The notes under the pieces are model-generated. The model made no database searches, had not been told where the DNA came from, and was given only the letters and a program-made list of their open reading frames with translations. The position numbers and the translations under genes were made by a program. Of a DNA stretch of 64,000 bases, positions 43,564 to 53,064 are shown piece by piece (the first letter of the stretch is position 1; the number at the start of each line of letters is the position of its first letter). This DNA comes from Peribacillus simplex (GTDB taxonomy: Bacteria > Bacillota > Bacilli > Bacillales > DSM-1321): contig NZ_FTMX01000004.1 of assembly GCF_900156045.1 (NCBI RefSeq), forward strand, positions 62,001 through 126,000, read 5' to 3'.

Positions 43564-44352
43564 ATGTCAATAAACCAATTGTTTGATTTAAATGGTAAGA
43601 CAGCAATCGTTACCGGAGGAGGCAGCGGGTTAGGGCGTGTAATGGCACTGGCGTTGGCAGAAGCCGGAGCAAACGTTGTAGTATGTTCACGGCGTTTAGA
43701 GGTTTGCGAAGCAGTTGTAAAAGAAATCGAGGCGTTAGGAAGACAGGCACTTGTTCTATCAGTGGATGTCACAGATCGGGAATCTGTCGTTCAAGGTGTG
43801 GAGAAAGCGGTTTCTCATTTTGGGAAAATCGAAATTTTAGTCAATAGCAGCGGAACAGTTTTTGAGTCTCCTGCTACGGATATGCCTTTAGAACAATGGC
43901 AAGCTATGCTGGATACAAATGTGACAGGAACATTCTTAATGTGTCAGGAAGTTGGAAAACATATGATTAATAACGAATACGGTAAAATCATTAATATTTC
44001 TTCTAGTATAGGCTTTAAAGGTGTTGATCCGGAAGCTGTAGATTCTGTCGGATATACAACCAGTAAGGGTGCAGTAATGACTTTAACGAAGGATCTTGCA
44101 GTTAAGTGGGGCCGACATGGAGTGTACGTAAATTCAATTGCCCCTGGAGTTTTCACAACAGGAATGAATAACCCAGAAATACCGGGAACACTTGTACACA
44201 AAGCAGGCCCTTTCATTGCCTCACAAGTTCCAGTTAGAAGATTAGGCAGTGACAATGATGTGGTAGGTGCACTCCTTTACCTTGCTTCAGCAGCATCTGA
44301 TTATTGTACTGGACATATTTTGACGCTTGATGGTGGACTTGGTGCTAAGTAA
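43564..44352 (+). CDS. SDR oxidoreductase (gluconate 5-dehydrogenase-like)
   Basis: A 262-residue classical SDR: VTGGGSGLGRVMALALAEAG (NAD(P) motif), VNSSGTVFES (NNAG position), INISSSIGFKG (serine), VGYTTSKGAVMTLTKDLAVK (Tyr and Lys) and the LTLDGGLGAK end. It oxidises or reduces a hydroxy/keto intermediate. RBS TGGGAGG is 9 nt before the ATG. It is transcribed from regulon promoter E next to LysR. The reaction could follow the dioxygenase step, but the substrate is not deducible. Confidence 0.88.
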   Translation: MSINQLFDLNGKTAIVTGGGSGLGRVMALALAEAGANVVVCSRRLEVCEAVVKEIEALGRQALVLSVDVTDRESVVQGVEKAVSHFGKIEILVNSSGTVFESPATDMPLEQWQAMLDTNVTGTFLMCQEVGKHMINNEYGKIINISSSIGFKGVDPEAVDSVGYTTSKGAVMTLTKDLAVKWGRHGVYVNSIAPGVFTTGMNNPEIPGTLVHKAGPFIASQVPVRRLGSDNDVVGALLYLASAASDYCTGHILTLDGGLGAK

Positions 44353-44388
44353 ATTTGATTCAAATAACGTGATTTCGTAAATTAATCA

Positions 44389-44445
44389 TACTTAATTGCA
44401 ATTAAAAAATATCAATTTTACTTAACTGATAATTACAAATATACT
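44389..44445 (+). promoter_or_regulatory. Regulon promoter F (cupin)
   Basis: TACTTA (44389-44394), degenerate dyad TTAAAAAATATCAAT (44402-44416), 23 nt, -10 TATACT (44440-44445). The most diverged of the seven dyads, but its spacing is exact. Confidence 0.6.
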
Positions 44446-44541
44446 GAAATTAATAAATTCAAACTAGTTATTTTGCTTACTGATCCAAAGCGATAACAAT
44501 ATGTGGATTTATTAAATATTTATTGGAAGAGGGGATTTTAA

Positions 44542-45018
44542 GTGAGTAATTTAAAAGATGTAAAAGAAGTAGAAGTATTTCATGCAGGGAATGTTAGCGT
44601 AGATGAATTGCCTTGGATTCCATATTTTGGAGATTCTAAATTTAAATTGCTTAAAGCCAACCCTGTGACAGGACAGACGATTACTTTATTAAGTGTTCCT
44701 GCGAAAATGCAGCTTCCTGCCCATTTCCATCCTGGAACAGTCATTGTATATACCGTCCAAGGGACTTGGAGATATCTCGAGGAGCCTTGGATCTCCAAAC
44801 CTGGTGATATGGTTTATGAGCCTGCAGGTTCCAAACATACGCCGACAGCTGTAGGGGATGAAGATGTTATCACCTTCAATATTGTAGAAGGAACATTAGA
44901 CTATTTGGGTGAAGAAGGAGAAATTCTTGCCAGAGACAATTGGGAAACATTCCTGAAAAGATACTATGAACATTGCGCGGCTGAAGGAATTGAACCTATT
45001 GATGTGACTAAATTTTGA
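44542..45018 (+). CDS. 2,4'-dihydroxyacetophenone dioxygenase-like cupin
   Basis: A 158-residue cupin of the family annotated as 2,4'-dihydroxyacetophenone dioxygenase. Metal ligands are visible: H61 and H63 in LPAHFHPGTVIVYTVQG, and H99 in EPAGSKHTPTA. Conserved aromatic residues occur in WRYLEEPWISKPGDMVYEP. Characterised members cleave a C-C bond next to a carbonyl in hydroxyacetophenones using Fe; relatives act on other compounds. The GTG start is preceded by AGAGGGGA. A monocistronic unit between regulon promoter F and a terminator. Confidence 0.82.
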   Translation: MSNLKDVKEVEVFHAGNVSVDELPWIPYFGDSKFKLLKANPVTGQTITLLSVPAKMQLPAHFHPGTVIVYTVQGTWRYLEEPWISKPGDMVYEPAGSKHTPTAVGDEDVITFNIVEGTLDYLGEEGEILARDNWETFLKRYYEHCAAEGIEPIDVTKF

Positions 45019-45035
45019 TAGTTAGAATCATAAAA

Positions 45036-45080
45036 AATGGAGAAGTCGGCGTCCACATGACGAAGAGGCTTCTCTTTTTT
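45036..45080 (+). terminator. Rho-independent terminator
   Basis: GAGAAG(T)C…GGCTTCTC hairpin with an inner GCGTC/GACG stem, followed by TTTTTT. Confidence 0.7.
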
Positions 45081-45122
45081 CTGAGCTTTTTCTTTTCTAA
45101 TATTAGTAATAATAATTTATAA

Positions 45123-45166
45123 ATTAATTTTTTTAATTTTATTTTATTAAAACTTATAAGTATAAT
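45123..45166 (+). promoter_or_regulatory. Regulon promoter G (SDR 45243)
   Basis: Dyad-like ATTAATTTTTTTAAT (45123-45137), 23 nt, -10 TATAAT (45161-45166). An upstream TATTAGTAATA stretch is shared with promoter E. Confidence 0.65.
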
Positions 45167-45242
45167 CATTAATATAATAATTTTTCTATAATTTCTAATA
45201 TTCAAACTTAACAGATAATAATGTTGGGAGGAATAATGATAA

Positions 45243-46022
45243 ATGACAGTAGAGACGGTTTTGATTACTGGTGCTACAAAAGGGATCGGATATGAATTCA
45301 CAAAAGTTTTTGCAGAGCATTGTTATAACTTGGTATTAGTTGCCAGAGATTCGGCGTTGTTGGAACAACAAGCCGAGAGTCTGAAAAAGGAATATGGCGT
45401 GCAAGTGAATACTTTTGCCGGCGATTTGAGTAGCCATACAACGGTAGAGAGCTTGTACCGATACTTGAAAAGCGAAGGAATCGAAATCAATATTTTGATT
45501 AATAATGCTGGAGCTGGCGGATTAGGGTTGATGACGGAATTGGATATTCAAAAAGAAATGGAATGCCTACAGCTCAACATGATCTCGCTCACGTATTTAA
45601 CTAGACTTATTGTGGGTGACATGAAACGAAAGCAAGGTAAAATTTTAAACGTGGCTTCAACAGCAGCCTTTCAGCCAACTCCACGGATGTCGATGTATGG
45701 GGCCAGCAAATCTTACGTCTTATTCTTTACGGAAGCAATTGCGGAAGAACTTAAAGGAACCGGAGTTCAAGCTTCTGTATTATGTCCCCCTTCTACCAAA
45801 ACGCCGCTCACGCAAGGGTTGGCTTCAACAAGAACAAAAATTTTCATTAAGAACTTAATTGAACCGGAAGCTGTTGCCAAGTGCGGATTTGAAGGGTTAA
45901 TGAAGAATAAAACTGTTATCATTCCAGGCTTTAAAAATAAACTCATGGCTAAATCTGTGGGATTGCTGCCGAGGAAATGGGTAACCATCTATACCCGAAA
46001 GCTTATCGAACAAAAAGTGTAA
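45243..46022 (+). CDS. SDR oxidoreductase (DltE/YqjQ-like)
   Basis: A 259-residue SDR: LITGATKGIGYEFTKVFAEH, LINNAGAGGLGLMTELD (NNAG), LNVASTAAFQPTPRMSMYGA with the YGASK catalytic pair, and a C-terminal SVGLLPRKWVTIYTRKL tail typical of the YqjQ/DltE group. ATG with TGGGAGG about 11 nt upstream. It starts after regulon promoter G and is followed by the acyl-CoA dehydrogenase, probably in the same transcript. Probably acts on a beta-hydroxy or keto intermediate. Confidence 0.86.
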   Translation: MTVETVLITGATKGIGYEFTKVFAEHCYNLVLVARDSALLEQQAESLKKEYGVQVNTFAGDLSSHTTVESLYRYLKSEGIEINILINNAGAGGLGLMTELDIQKEMECLQLNMISLTYLTRLIVGDMKRKQGKILNVASTAAFQPTPRMSMYGASKSYVLFFTEAIAEELKGTGVQASVLCPPSTKTPLTQGLASTRTKIFIKNLIEPEAVAKCGFEGLMKNKTVIIPGFKNKLMAKSVGLLPRKWVTIYTRKLIEQKV

Positions 46023-46160
46023 ATAGCATTATTGTCCTGTCCTTGAAAGGGTTGGAGTTTTTAAAAGTATTATCTTTATAGATTTAAGATGGAAATAGCT
46101 TACATAGTTTTTCAGAGGATATCTTGTTAGGAATAACAAAATCAAAAAAGGGGACTAATG

Positions 46161-47303
46161 ATGAATTTTTTATTATCTAAGGAACATCAAATGATGCAAA
46201 AAATGGTGCGAGAGTTTGCTCTAAACGAATGTGAACCTACTGCTGCTCAACGTGATGAAGAGGAATACTTTGATATCAAGATTTGGCAAAAGATGGCGGA
46301 ACTTGGTTTATGCGGCATTCCTTGGCCAGAAGAGTACGGAGGTGCAGGTGCCGATTACTTGAGTTATGTGATTACGGTGGAGGAATTGTCACGGGTGGAC
46401 GCTTCAATTGGGACCACGCTTTCCGCACATACATCGTTAGCCGGATGGCCGATTTTCAAGTTTGGAACGGAACATCAAAAGCAAAAATATTTGCGGGCCA
46501 TGGCGGAAGGAAAAAACATGGGTGCGTATTGCTTGACGGAATCTGGATCCGGATCTGATGCCAGTGGAATGCGAACAACAGCCGTTCTAGAAGGAGATGA
46601 ATGGGTCTTGAACGGATCGAAGGTTTTTATCACCAACGGAGGCTATGCCGACACTTATATCGTTTTCGCACAGACCAACTCGGCACTAAAGCATAAAGGC
46701 ATTTCGGCGTTTATTGTGGAAAAGGGCTTTCCGGGTTTCTCTGTAGGAAAGAAGGAAAAAAAGCTGGGCATTCGCTCTTCCGCCACGACTGAGGTCATTT
46801 TTGGGGACTGCCGCGTTCCAAAGGACAATCTTTTGGGCCAAGTGGGGGAAGGGTTCCAAATTGCCATGATGACTCTTGACGGCGGTCGGAACGGAATCGC
46901 TTCCCAAGCTGTTGGAATCGCTCAAGGAGCATTTGATAATGCTGTAGCATTTGCAAAGGATCGCGTCCAATTTGGCAAACCGATTAGCTCACTCCAAGCT
47001 ATTCAATTCAAATTAGCCGATATGGCTACAAAAATCGAAGCTGCCCGTTTATTGACGTATCAGGCAGCATGGCGTGAGGATCAAGGAATTCCTTACGGAC
47101 TTCAATCTGCAATGTCCAAACTATTTGCTGGAGACACCGCCATGGAAGTAGCGGTGGAGGCCGTTCAAGTATTCGGCGGATATGGATACACAAGGGAATA
47201 CCCGGTTGAACGTTATATGAGAGATGCTAAAATCACCCAAATCTATGAAGGGACGCAAGAGATTCAGCGTCTTGTTATTGCCGGAAATCTGCTTAAAGCA
47301 TAG
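46161..47303 (+). CDS. Acyl-CoA dehydrogenase (short/medium-chain type)
   Basis: About 380 residues of the FAD-dependent acyl-CoA dehydrogenase family; it introduces the alpha-beta double bond in a CoA thioester. Key stretches: [18 protein letters not shown], the FAD-binding [34 protein letters not shown], the catalytic-base glutamate in [20 protein letters not shown] (E363), and [30 protein letters not shown] is about 8 nt before the start (ATG at 46158 or 46161). The butyryl-CoA-dehydrogenase-like position of the Glu suggests a short-chain or branched substrate. Upstream of the carboxylase genes. Confidence 0.9.
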   Translation: MNFLLSKEHQMMQKMVREFALNECEPTAAQRDEEEYFDIKIWQKMAELGLCGIPWPEEYGGAGADYLSYVITVEELSRVDASIGTTLSAHTSLAGWPIFKFGTEHQKQKYLRAMAEGKNMGAYCLTESGSGSDASGMRTTAVLEGDEWVLNGSKVFITNGGYADTYIVFAQTNSALKHKGISAFIVEKGFPGFSVGKKEKKLGIRSSATTEVIFGDCRVPKDNLLGQVGEGFQIAMMTLDGGRNGIASQAVGIAQGAFDNAVAFAKDRVQFGKPISSLQAIQFKLADMATKIEAARLLTYQAAWREDQGIPYGLQSAMSKLFAGDTAMEVAVEAVQVFGGYGYTREYPVERYMRDAKITQIYEGTQEIQRLVIAGNLLKA

Positions 47304-47561
47304 AAAAAACTCAAAATTAACGAAAACAGGAATGTATCCCGAATCCCTATCTTTCAAGTAGCGGACTAAGGTATTGTTGGGATTTGTTTGAGGTGATCCG
47401 CTTATAAAGAAAGAAATTAAAAAAGTTCTAGTAAATTCTTTAAAAAAACCGGGATAGAACATGTTTTTCTCCTGATTCATGAGTGCATCCCTTCTTAATA
47501 AAAATCTGCTCTAAATGAAGTGATTGATAGACAATAATAAACTTTTGGAAAGGAAATGTAT

Positions 47562-48917
47562 ATGTTTAAAAAGGTTCTTATTGCTAATCGAGGAGAAATT
47601 GCTGTCCGTGTGATTAGGGCTTGTAAGGAAATGGGGATATCTACGGTCGCTGTATATTCTGAAGCAGATCGTGAAGCTCTGCATGTACGTCTTGCAGATG
47701 AAGCCTATTGCATTGGACCACACCTATCATCTAAGAGCTACTTGAATATGAAAAATCTATTAATTGTGGCTCAACTATCTTATGCAGATGCTATCCATCC
47801 TGGCTACGGATTTTTAGCGGAAAGTGCAGAATTTGCCAATATGTGTATTGAGAACGATATCATTTTTATTGGACCATCACCTGAGGCAATCAGTAAGATG
47901 GGGGCGAAAGCGGTAGCCAGAGAAATGATGGAAGCCGCGGGTGTACCAATTGTTCCAGGTACGGATGGAATTATTGAAGATATTGACGAAGCTGTGGTTA
48001 CAGCAAGAGGTATCGGGTATCCCGTTATTGTTAAAGCCACTGCTGGTGGTGGTGGAAAAGGGATGCGGGTTGCTGAATGCGAGGAAGAGTTAAAAAATGC
48101 GATTTCAATGGCGCAGCAAGAAGCAGCTACAGCTTTTGGTAATGCAGGTGTTTATTTAGAAAAGTACATTGAAGAGCCTCGACACATCGAAATCCAAATT
48201 ATGGGTGATTCCTTTGGCAATGTCGTGCACTTAGGGGAACGTGATTGCTCAATCCAGAGACGCCATCAAAAGCTAATTGAAGAAGCGCCATCCCCTGCAC
48301 TTGATGAAGAACTAAGAACGAAAATGGGAGAGGCGGCATTGAAAGCAGCGAAGGCCGTACAATATTCAGGGGCAGGCACAATTGAATTTTTACTAGATAA
48401 ACATAAAAATTTTTACTTTATGGAAATGAATACCCGTATTCAAGTTGAACACCCAGTTACAGAACTTATAACAGGAGTAGACTTAATCAAAGAACAATTA
48501 CTTGTTGCCTCAGGTCATAGGCTATCTGTCAAACAAGAAGATATTCATATCAATGGTTGGGCGATCGAATGCCGGATTAATGCAGAAAATCCTGATAAAA
48601 AATTTATGCCATCCCCTGGGAAAATTGGATTATACCTACCTCCAGGTGGATTTGGAATCCGAGTCGATAGCGCAGTTTATCCAGAATATACGATCTCACC
48701 ATTTTATGATTCGATGATTGCCAAATTAATCGTACATGGAAAAAATCGTGAAGAAGCAATTGCAAGAATGAAGCGAGCCTTAAGCGAGTTCGTCATTGAA
48801 GGAATTGATACTACAATCGCTTTCCACCTTCGCTTATTAGAACATCCGGATTTTAAAGCTGGTAATTTTAACACGAAATTTTTAGAGATGAATGATTTAA
48901 CGGTTTCCACTAAGTAA
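47562..48917 (+). CDS. accC: Biotin carboxylase subunit of acyl-CoA carboxylase
   Basis: 451 residues. [20 protein letters not shown] is the universal AccC N-terminus; the ATP-grasp lid [16 protein letters not shown], the [16 protein letters not shown] region and [20 protein letters not shown] are complete. It carboxylates biotin on the carrier protein using ATP and bicarbonate. ATG 47562, with GGAAAGGAA upstream, is chosen over 47556. With the next two genes it forms a full biotin-dependent carboxylase separate from the housekeeping acetyl-CoA carboxylase expected elsewhere, so the target is probably a pathway acyl-CoA. The 250-bp upstream space holds no other gene. Confidence 0.93.
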   Translation: MFKKVLIANRGEIAVRVIRACKEMGISTVAVYSEADREALHVRLADEAYCIGPHLSSKSYLNMKNLLIVAQLSYADAIHPGYGFLAESAEFANMCIENDIIFIGPSPEAISKMGAKAVAREMMEAAGVPIVPGTDGIIEDIDEAVVTARGIGYPVIVKATAGGGGKGMRVAECEEELKNAISMAQQEAATAFGNAGVYLEKYIEEPRHIEIQIMGDSFGNVVHLGERDCSIQRRHQKLIEEAPSPALDEELRTKMGEAALKAAKAVQYSGAGTIEFLLDKHKNFYFMEMNTRIQVEHPVTELITGVDLIKEQLLVASGHRLSVKQEDIHINGWAIECRINAENPDKKFMPSPGKIGLYLPPGGFGIRVDSAVYPEYTISPFYDSMIAKLIVHGKNREEAIARMKRALSEFVIEGIDTTIAFHLRLLEHPDFKAGNFNTKFLEMNDLTVSTK

Positions 48918-49094
48918 CTAGTGATGATTTGAAGTATGCAGTGGCACGGTGGAAAAACAATTTTTTGTAATTGGTGATGAGAATGACCGGATAATCGGGA
49001 CTGCACCTATGGGGGAAATTTCATAGATCCTAAGAAACCTAAAATGAGTAAAGAAAAAATAACAGAAATTAAATGATAGAAGGAGTGTTTCCTC

Positions 49095-49586
49095 ATGTTT
49101 AAAATGAATGACATTAAAGAATTAATTCGAGCAGTGGACCGTTCTACAATTGGAGAATTAACGATTAAAGGTGAAAATGATCAGCAAATAACAATTAGTA
49201 AACAAATGAATGTCGGTCAAGTAGCGCTTATCGAAGAAACACAAGTCCCAGCGGCTATTGCTGTCGCACCTGTGAAAGTGGAAGCCGCCCCCGTTCAAAA
49301 GCAGGAAGAAATACAAGCACCATCGACAAATACTGAGGACACATCGGTTCATAAAATTACTTCCCCAATGGTGGGTACATTTTATGGGGCTCCATCACCT
49401 GATTCTGATGCCTATGTAAAAGTGGGAGATCAAATAAAAGAAGACACGGTGCTTTGTATTGTTGAAGCCATGAAGCTTATGAATGAGCTTGAAGCAGAAG
49501 TTAGTGGTGAAATTGTTGAAATCTTTGTAAAAAATGGTCAGCTTGTTGAATACGGCCAGCCCTTGTTCCTCGTAAAAACAGCATAA
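49095..49586 (+). CDS. accB: Biotin carboxyl carrier protein
   Basis: 163 residues with the AccB layout: an N-terminal helix ([20 protein letters not shown]), a linker rich in Ala/Pro/Glu, and the biotinyl domain (about residues 85-163) with the acceptor lysine K127 in [17 protein letters not shown]. It carries the carboxybiotin between AccC and the carboxyltransferase encoded next. RBS AAGGAGTG lies about 9 nt before the ATG. The 177-bp gap after accC contains no gene I can support. Confidence 0.93.
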   Translation: MFKMNDIKELIRAVDRSTIGELTIKGENDQQITISKQMNVGQVALIEETQVPAAIAVAPVKVEAAPVQKQEEIQAPSTNTEDTSVHKITSPMVGTFYGAPSPDSDAYVKVGDQIKEDTVLCIVEAMKLMNELEAEVSGEIVEIFVKNGQLVEYGQPLFLVKTA

Positions 49587-49625
49587 GCAATAAAATTTAA
49601 ACACTGATAGGAGAGGACTCACAGC

Positions 49626-51176
49626 ATGGATATGTTCGATAAAATCGAGATCATGGAAGAGCGACGGGAAAAAGTGAAGCTGGGGGGCGGTTATGCACGG
49701 ATTGATGCCCAGCATGATCGCGGGAAGCTAACTGCCAGAGAGCGTATCGAAATATTAGTAGATGAAGGGACATTCGTGGAAATAAACCCATTCATAGAAA
49801 ATCGCGGCCTTGAATATGGATCCGGAGAGGCTCCGGGAGAAGGGGTTGTTACAGGGTACGGTAAGGTTGGTGGGTGCCTTATTTTCCTTTTTGCTCAAGA
49901 TTTTACTGTTTTCGGCGGAGCCCTTGGCGAAATGCATGCGACGAAGATTACCAAAATCATGGATTTAGCAGCAGAAAATGGAGCACCTATAATCGGATTA
50001 AATGACTCAGGTGGAGCACGAATTCAAGAAGGTGTTTTATCACTAGACGGATATGGACACATTTTCTATCGAAACTCCATTTATTCAGGCGTAATTCCAC
50101 AAATTTCAGTGATAATGGGACCATGTGCCGGGGGGGCTGTTTATTCCCCTGCGATTACAGATTTCGTTTTCATGGTAGAAAAGACAAGTCAAATGTTTAT
50201 TACAGGCCCAAAGGTAATTGAGTCGGTAACGGGAGCAAAGATTAACAGTGAGGATTTAGGTGGTGCGTCCGTTCATTCCACAATAAGTGGAAATGCCCAT
50301 TTTACCGGACCAACAGAAGAAGACGTTTTAAACGAAGTCAGGAGATTAATTGGCTACTTGCCATCAAACTATGAAGAAAAGCCACCCTACAAAGAGCCGG
50401 TAAATAAAATCCCGTTAGATGAAAGAATCGATGAACTTCTTGATGTTGTCCCGATTGATGGAACGAAGGTTTATGACGTGCGTAAGGTGATTCATTTAAT
50501 TGTCGATGATCAAGATTTCATGGAAGTTCAGCCCAAATTCGCTAAAAACATTGTCGTTGGCTTTGGCCGTATAAACGGCGATACAGTCGGTATAATCGCA
50601 AATAATCCGAAGATGATGGCTGGTGGTCTTGATATTGATTCATCTGACAAATGTGCTCGCTTCATCCGATTCTGTGATTGCTTTAAGATTCCATTAATTA
50701 CATTTGAAGACGTGAGTGGCTTTATCCCGGGAATTCAACAAGAGCATGGCGGGATTATCCGGCATGGAGCGAAAATTTTATATGCCTATTCGGAAGCTTT
50801 GGTTCCCAAAATTACAGTGATTCTTCGAAAAGCATATGGTGGGGCTTACGTTGCCCTAAACAGTAAAGCAACCGGGGCAGACTTAGTATTTGCTTGGCCT
50901 AACGCAGAAATTGCGGTTATGGGACCAGCCGGAGCGGCCAATATCATTTTTGCAAAAGAGATTAATGAAAGTACAGATCCGGAGGCCTTTAGGCAAGAAA
51001 AAATCAACGAATATCGCGAACGGTTTGCCAATCCTTACGTCGCATCAGCTAATGGCATTGTTGATGATGTAATTGACCCGAGGGATACAAGAAAAAGTAT
51101 CGCTAGTGCATTGGAAATGCTAAAAAACAAGAAGAAAGCATTACCTAAGAAAAGGCATGGAAATATCCCTTTATAA
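49626..51176 (+). CDS. Acyl-CoA carboxylase beta subunit (carboxyltransferase)
   Basis: 516 residues, propionyl-CoA carboxylase beta-like (B. subtilis YqjD-like). The N-domain has GGYARIDAQHDRGKLTARER and LNDSGGARIQEGVLSLDGYG; the C-domain has LITFEDVSGFIPGIQQEHGG and LRKAYGGAYVALNSKATGAD, then FAWPNAEIAVMGPAGAANII. The position corresponding to Asp422 of Streptomyces PccB (YGGAYD) seems to be valine here (YGGAYV), a site known to influence acetyl- versus propionyl-CoA preference. The substrate is therefore open: acetyl-, propionyl- or a longer pathway acyl-CoA. It follows accB by 39 bp. Confidence 0.9.
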   Translation: MDMFDKIEIMEERREKVKLGGGYARIDAQHDRGKLTARERIEILVDEGTFVEINPFIENRGLEYGSGEAPGEGVVTGYGKVGGCLIFLFAQDFTVFGGALGEMHATKITKIMDLAAENGAPIIGLNDSGGARIQEGVLSLDGYGHIFYRNSIYSGVIPQISVIMGPCAGGAVYSPAITDFVFMVEKTSQMFITGPKVIESVTGAKINSEDLGGASVHSTISGNAHFTGPTEEDVLNEVRRLIGYLPSNYEEKPPYKEPVNKIPLDERIDELLDVVPIDGTKVYDVRKVIHLIVDDQDFMEVQPKFAKNIVVGFGRINGDTVGIIANNPKMMAGGLDIDSSDKCARFIRFCDCFKIPLITFEDVSGFIPGIQQEHGGIIRHGAKILYAYSEALVPKITVILRKAYGGAYVALNSKATGADLVFAWPNAEIAVMGPAGAANIIFAKEINESTDPEAFRQEKINEYRERFANPYVASANGIVDDVIDPRDTRKSIASALEMLKNKKKALPKKRHGNIPL

Positions 51177-51283
51177 ACTTTTTTTTAATGGTTTTTCAAC
51201 TCCCTATATTAAATAAAGAAATGAAAAAGATGTTTCCATCCATCAAATCGAATCAAACAATCTTCAAGAAAGGAGAATGAATT

Positions 51284-52468
51284 ATGAGTCATGTTTATAT
51301 TTTAGGCGGATCCAGGACGCCGTTCGGGAGTTTTGGAGGGGTATTAAAGGATGTTTCTGCTATCGATCTTGGGGTGATTGCAAGTAAAGGAGCCATTGAA
51401 AAAAGTAATATTTCAGTTGAAGAGGTTGAGCATGTTTTTGCAGGGAATGTGATACATACTTCGAAAAATGCCTCCTACCTATCCAGGCATATTGCTTTGA
51501 AAGCTGGGATTCCGGTAGAGAGCCCCGCTTTAACTCTCAATCGTTTATGCGGTTCTGGATTGCAAGCGGTCGTATCGGCAGCTCAGTCGATCCTTTTAAA
51601 GGATGCTGAAGTCGCCCTAGCCTTGGGAACCGAAAATATGAGCCAATCTCCTCACGTATTACGAGATGTCCGCTTTGGTACGGGTTTAAAGTCTCCAGAG
51701 ATGGACGACATGCTTTGGGCGACTTTGAGCGATGAATATATAGGGTGTGGGATGGGAGTAACAGCGGAAACGCTTGCTGAAAAATATGAACTAACCCGAG
51801 ACGATCAAGATAGTTTTGCTGTCCAATCACACCAAAAATCAGCAAAGGCCCAACTGACGGGGCGATTTCAACAAGAGATTTCCCCTGTCACGATATTCAC
51901 CAAAAAAGGAAAGGAAATAACCATTTTAGAAGACGAACATATTCGCCATAATACTTCAATTGAAGGATTAGCGAAACTGAAACCAACTTTTAAAAAGGAT
52001 GGGACCGTAACGGCAGGTAATGCCAGTGGTATTAATGATGGGGCAGCTGCCTTAATACTTGGAAGTGAATCCTTCCTTCAAACCAATCACAATGTGAAGC
52101 CATTGGCAAGAATCATATCCTGGGGGATTGCGGGGGTAGAGCCAAATATTATGGGCATTGGACCAGTTCCTGCTAGTCAATTAGCTTTACGGAAAGCAGG
52201 ACTCAATATTAAAGATATCGATTTGTTCGAAATCAATGAAGCATTCTCTGCCCAGTATCTTGCAGTAGAGAGGGAGCTTGGGTTGAATCGGGAAAAAGTT
52301 AACGTAAATGGTGGAGCAATCGCATTAGGTCATCCAGTTGGGGCTAGTGGAGCTAGAATAATATATTCATTGGCACTAGAGTTAAGGAATCGAGGAAAGA
52401 AGTATGGATTAGCCTCCCTCTGTATTGGAGGAGGACAAGGAATCTCAGTAATCATTGAGGCTCTTTGA
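51284..52468 (+). CDS. Acetyl-CoA C-acetyltransferase (thiolase)
   Basis: 394 residues, a complete type II thiolase. The nucleophile C89 is in LNRLCGSGLQAVV, the catalytic H350 in NGGAIALGHPVGASGAR and C380 in SLCIGGGQG; TVTAGNASGINDGAAALILG and GPVPASQLALRKAG are conserved. It cleaves acetoacetyl-CoA (or another 3-oxoacyl-CoA) with CoA to give acetyl-CoA. RBS AAAGGAG is 9 nt before the ATG. The last gene of region 2, it completes a route with the CoA-transferase. A truncated relative is at 2658-3155. Confidence 0.92.
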   Translation: MSHVYILGGSRTPFGSFGGVLKDVSAIDLGVIASKGAIEKSNISVEEVEHVFAGNVIHTSKNASYLSRHIALKAGIPVESPALTLNRLCGSGLQAVVSAAQSILLKDAEVALALGTENMSQSPHVLRDVRFGTGLKSPEMDDMLWATLSDEYIGCGMGVTAETLAEKYELTRDDQDSFAVQSHQKSAKAQLTGRFQQEISPVTIFTKKGKEITILEDEHIRHNTSIEGLAKLKPTFKKDGTVTAGNASGINDGAAALILGSESFLQTNHNVKPLARIISWGIAGVEPNIMGIGPVPASQLALRKAGLNIKDIDLFEINEAFSAQYLAVERELGLNREKVNVNGGAIALGHPVGASGARIIYSLALELRNRGKKYGLASLCIGGGQGISVIIEAL

Positions 52469-52548
52469 ACATGTGAATCTTTTATGGAAGTAAGCATAAT
52501 AGGAAAGCAGACAATAGCTAGGAAGTTATTATAATATTTTTGAGTCTG

Positions 52549-52578
52549 AAAAGAGCAAATACATTGCTCTTTTTCTTA
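52549..52578 (+). terminator. Rho-independent terminator of the carboxylase-thiolase operon
   Basis: AAAAGAGCAA / TTGCTCTTTT stem with a 5-nt loop and a T run. Confidence 0.85.
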
Positions 52579-52769
52579 TTTTGGCCAAACTTTGCGAACA
52601 TGACATATTTGCTACCCTAAACTATCAACTTTAAAAGATAATCGGAATTAGATAGGTGGGGGAACTAAGTTGTTTTTACCTACCAAACCCAGTTGGTAAT
52701 TTTAAACGCCCTAAATGGCATTTAAAACCGTAGACTAAAGTGGGTCTATATAAAAGTTAAAACAATAAT

Positions 52770-52910
52770 GTTGATTGGATCGCCCGCGGAAAGCGAGTCC
52801 CTAGAGGAAACGTTCAAATTGTACAAACCGTTAAAAAGCTGTAGACAAACTCGATTATCGAGTTCGCCTACAGGCTGAAACGCTCTAAATGGCGTTTTGT
52901 TAATGGTAGG
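52770..52910 (+). repeat. Degenerate Bacillus repeat with TAGACAAACT module
   Basis: A GC-rich piece (GGATCGCCCGCGGAAAGCGA) is followed about 60 bp later by CTGTAGACAAACTCGATTAT, which forms a hairpin with GAGTTCGCCTACAG. Both modules also occur, in the opposite order and strand, at 25018-25205. The remainder of 52579-53064 has no gene; an AACGCC…GGCGTT dyad lies at its edge. Confidence 0.55.
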
Positions 52911-53064
52911 GTTTATCTACAAGATTTCTTGAATCTTTAAATATACAACACACAAAACTTCAGATTTACCTTTTGAAAGGAGCATTTAGCTCCTAATCTA
53001 ATTTGAAATGTAAGATGTGGGAATTCCAACCTTAGGAATATGGTGCCCTCTATTTTTCCCCGGT

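Noticed and set aside
45008..45301. 97-codon minus-strand ORF across promoter G
   Set aside because: It is composed of the A/T-rich promoter and terminator region and overlaps the start of the SDR gene; low-complexity translation.
47121..47480. 119-codon minus-strand ORF
   Set aside because: Its upstream half is antisense to the acyl-CoA dehydrogenase C-terminus, and it has no RBS or homology.
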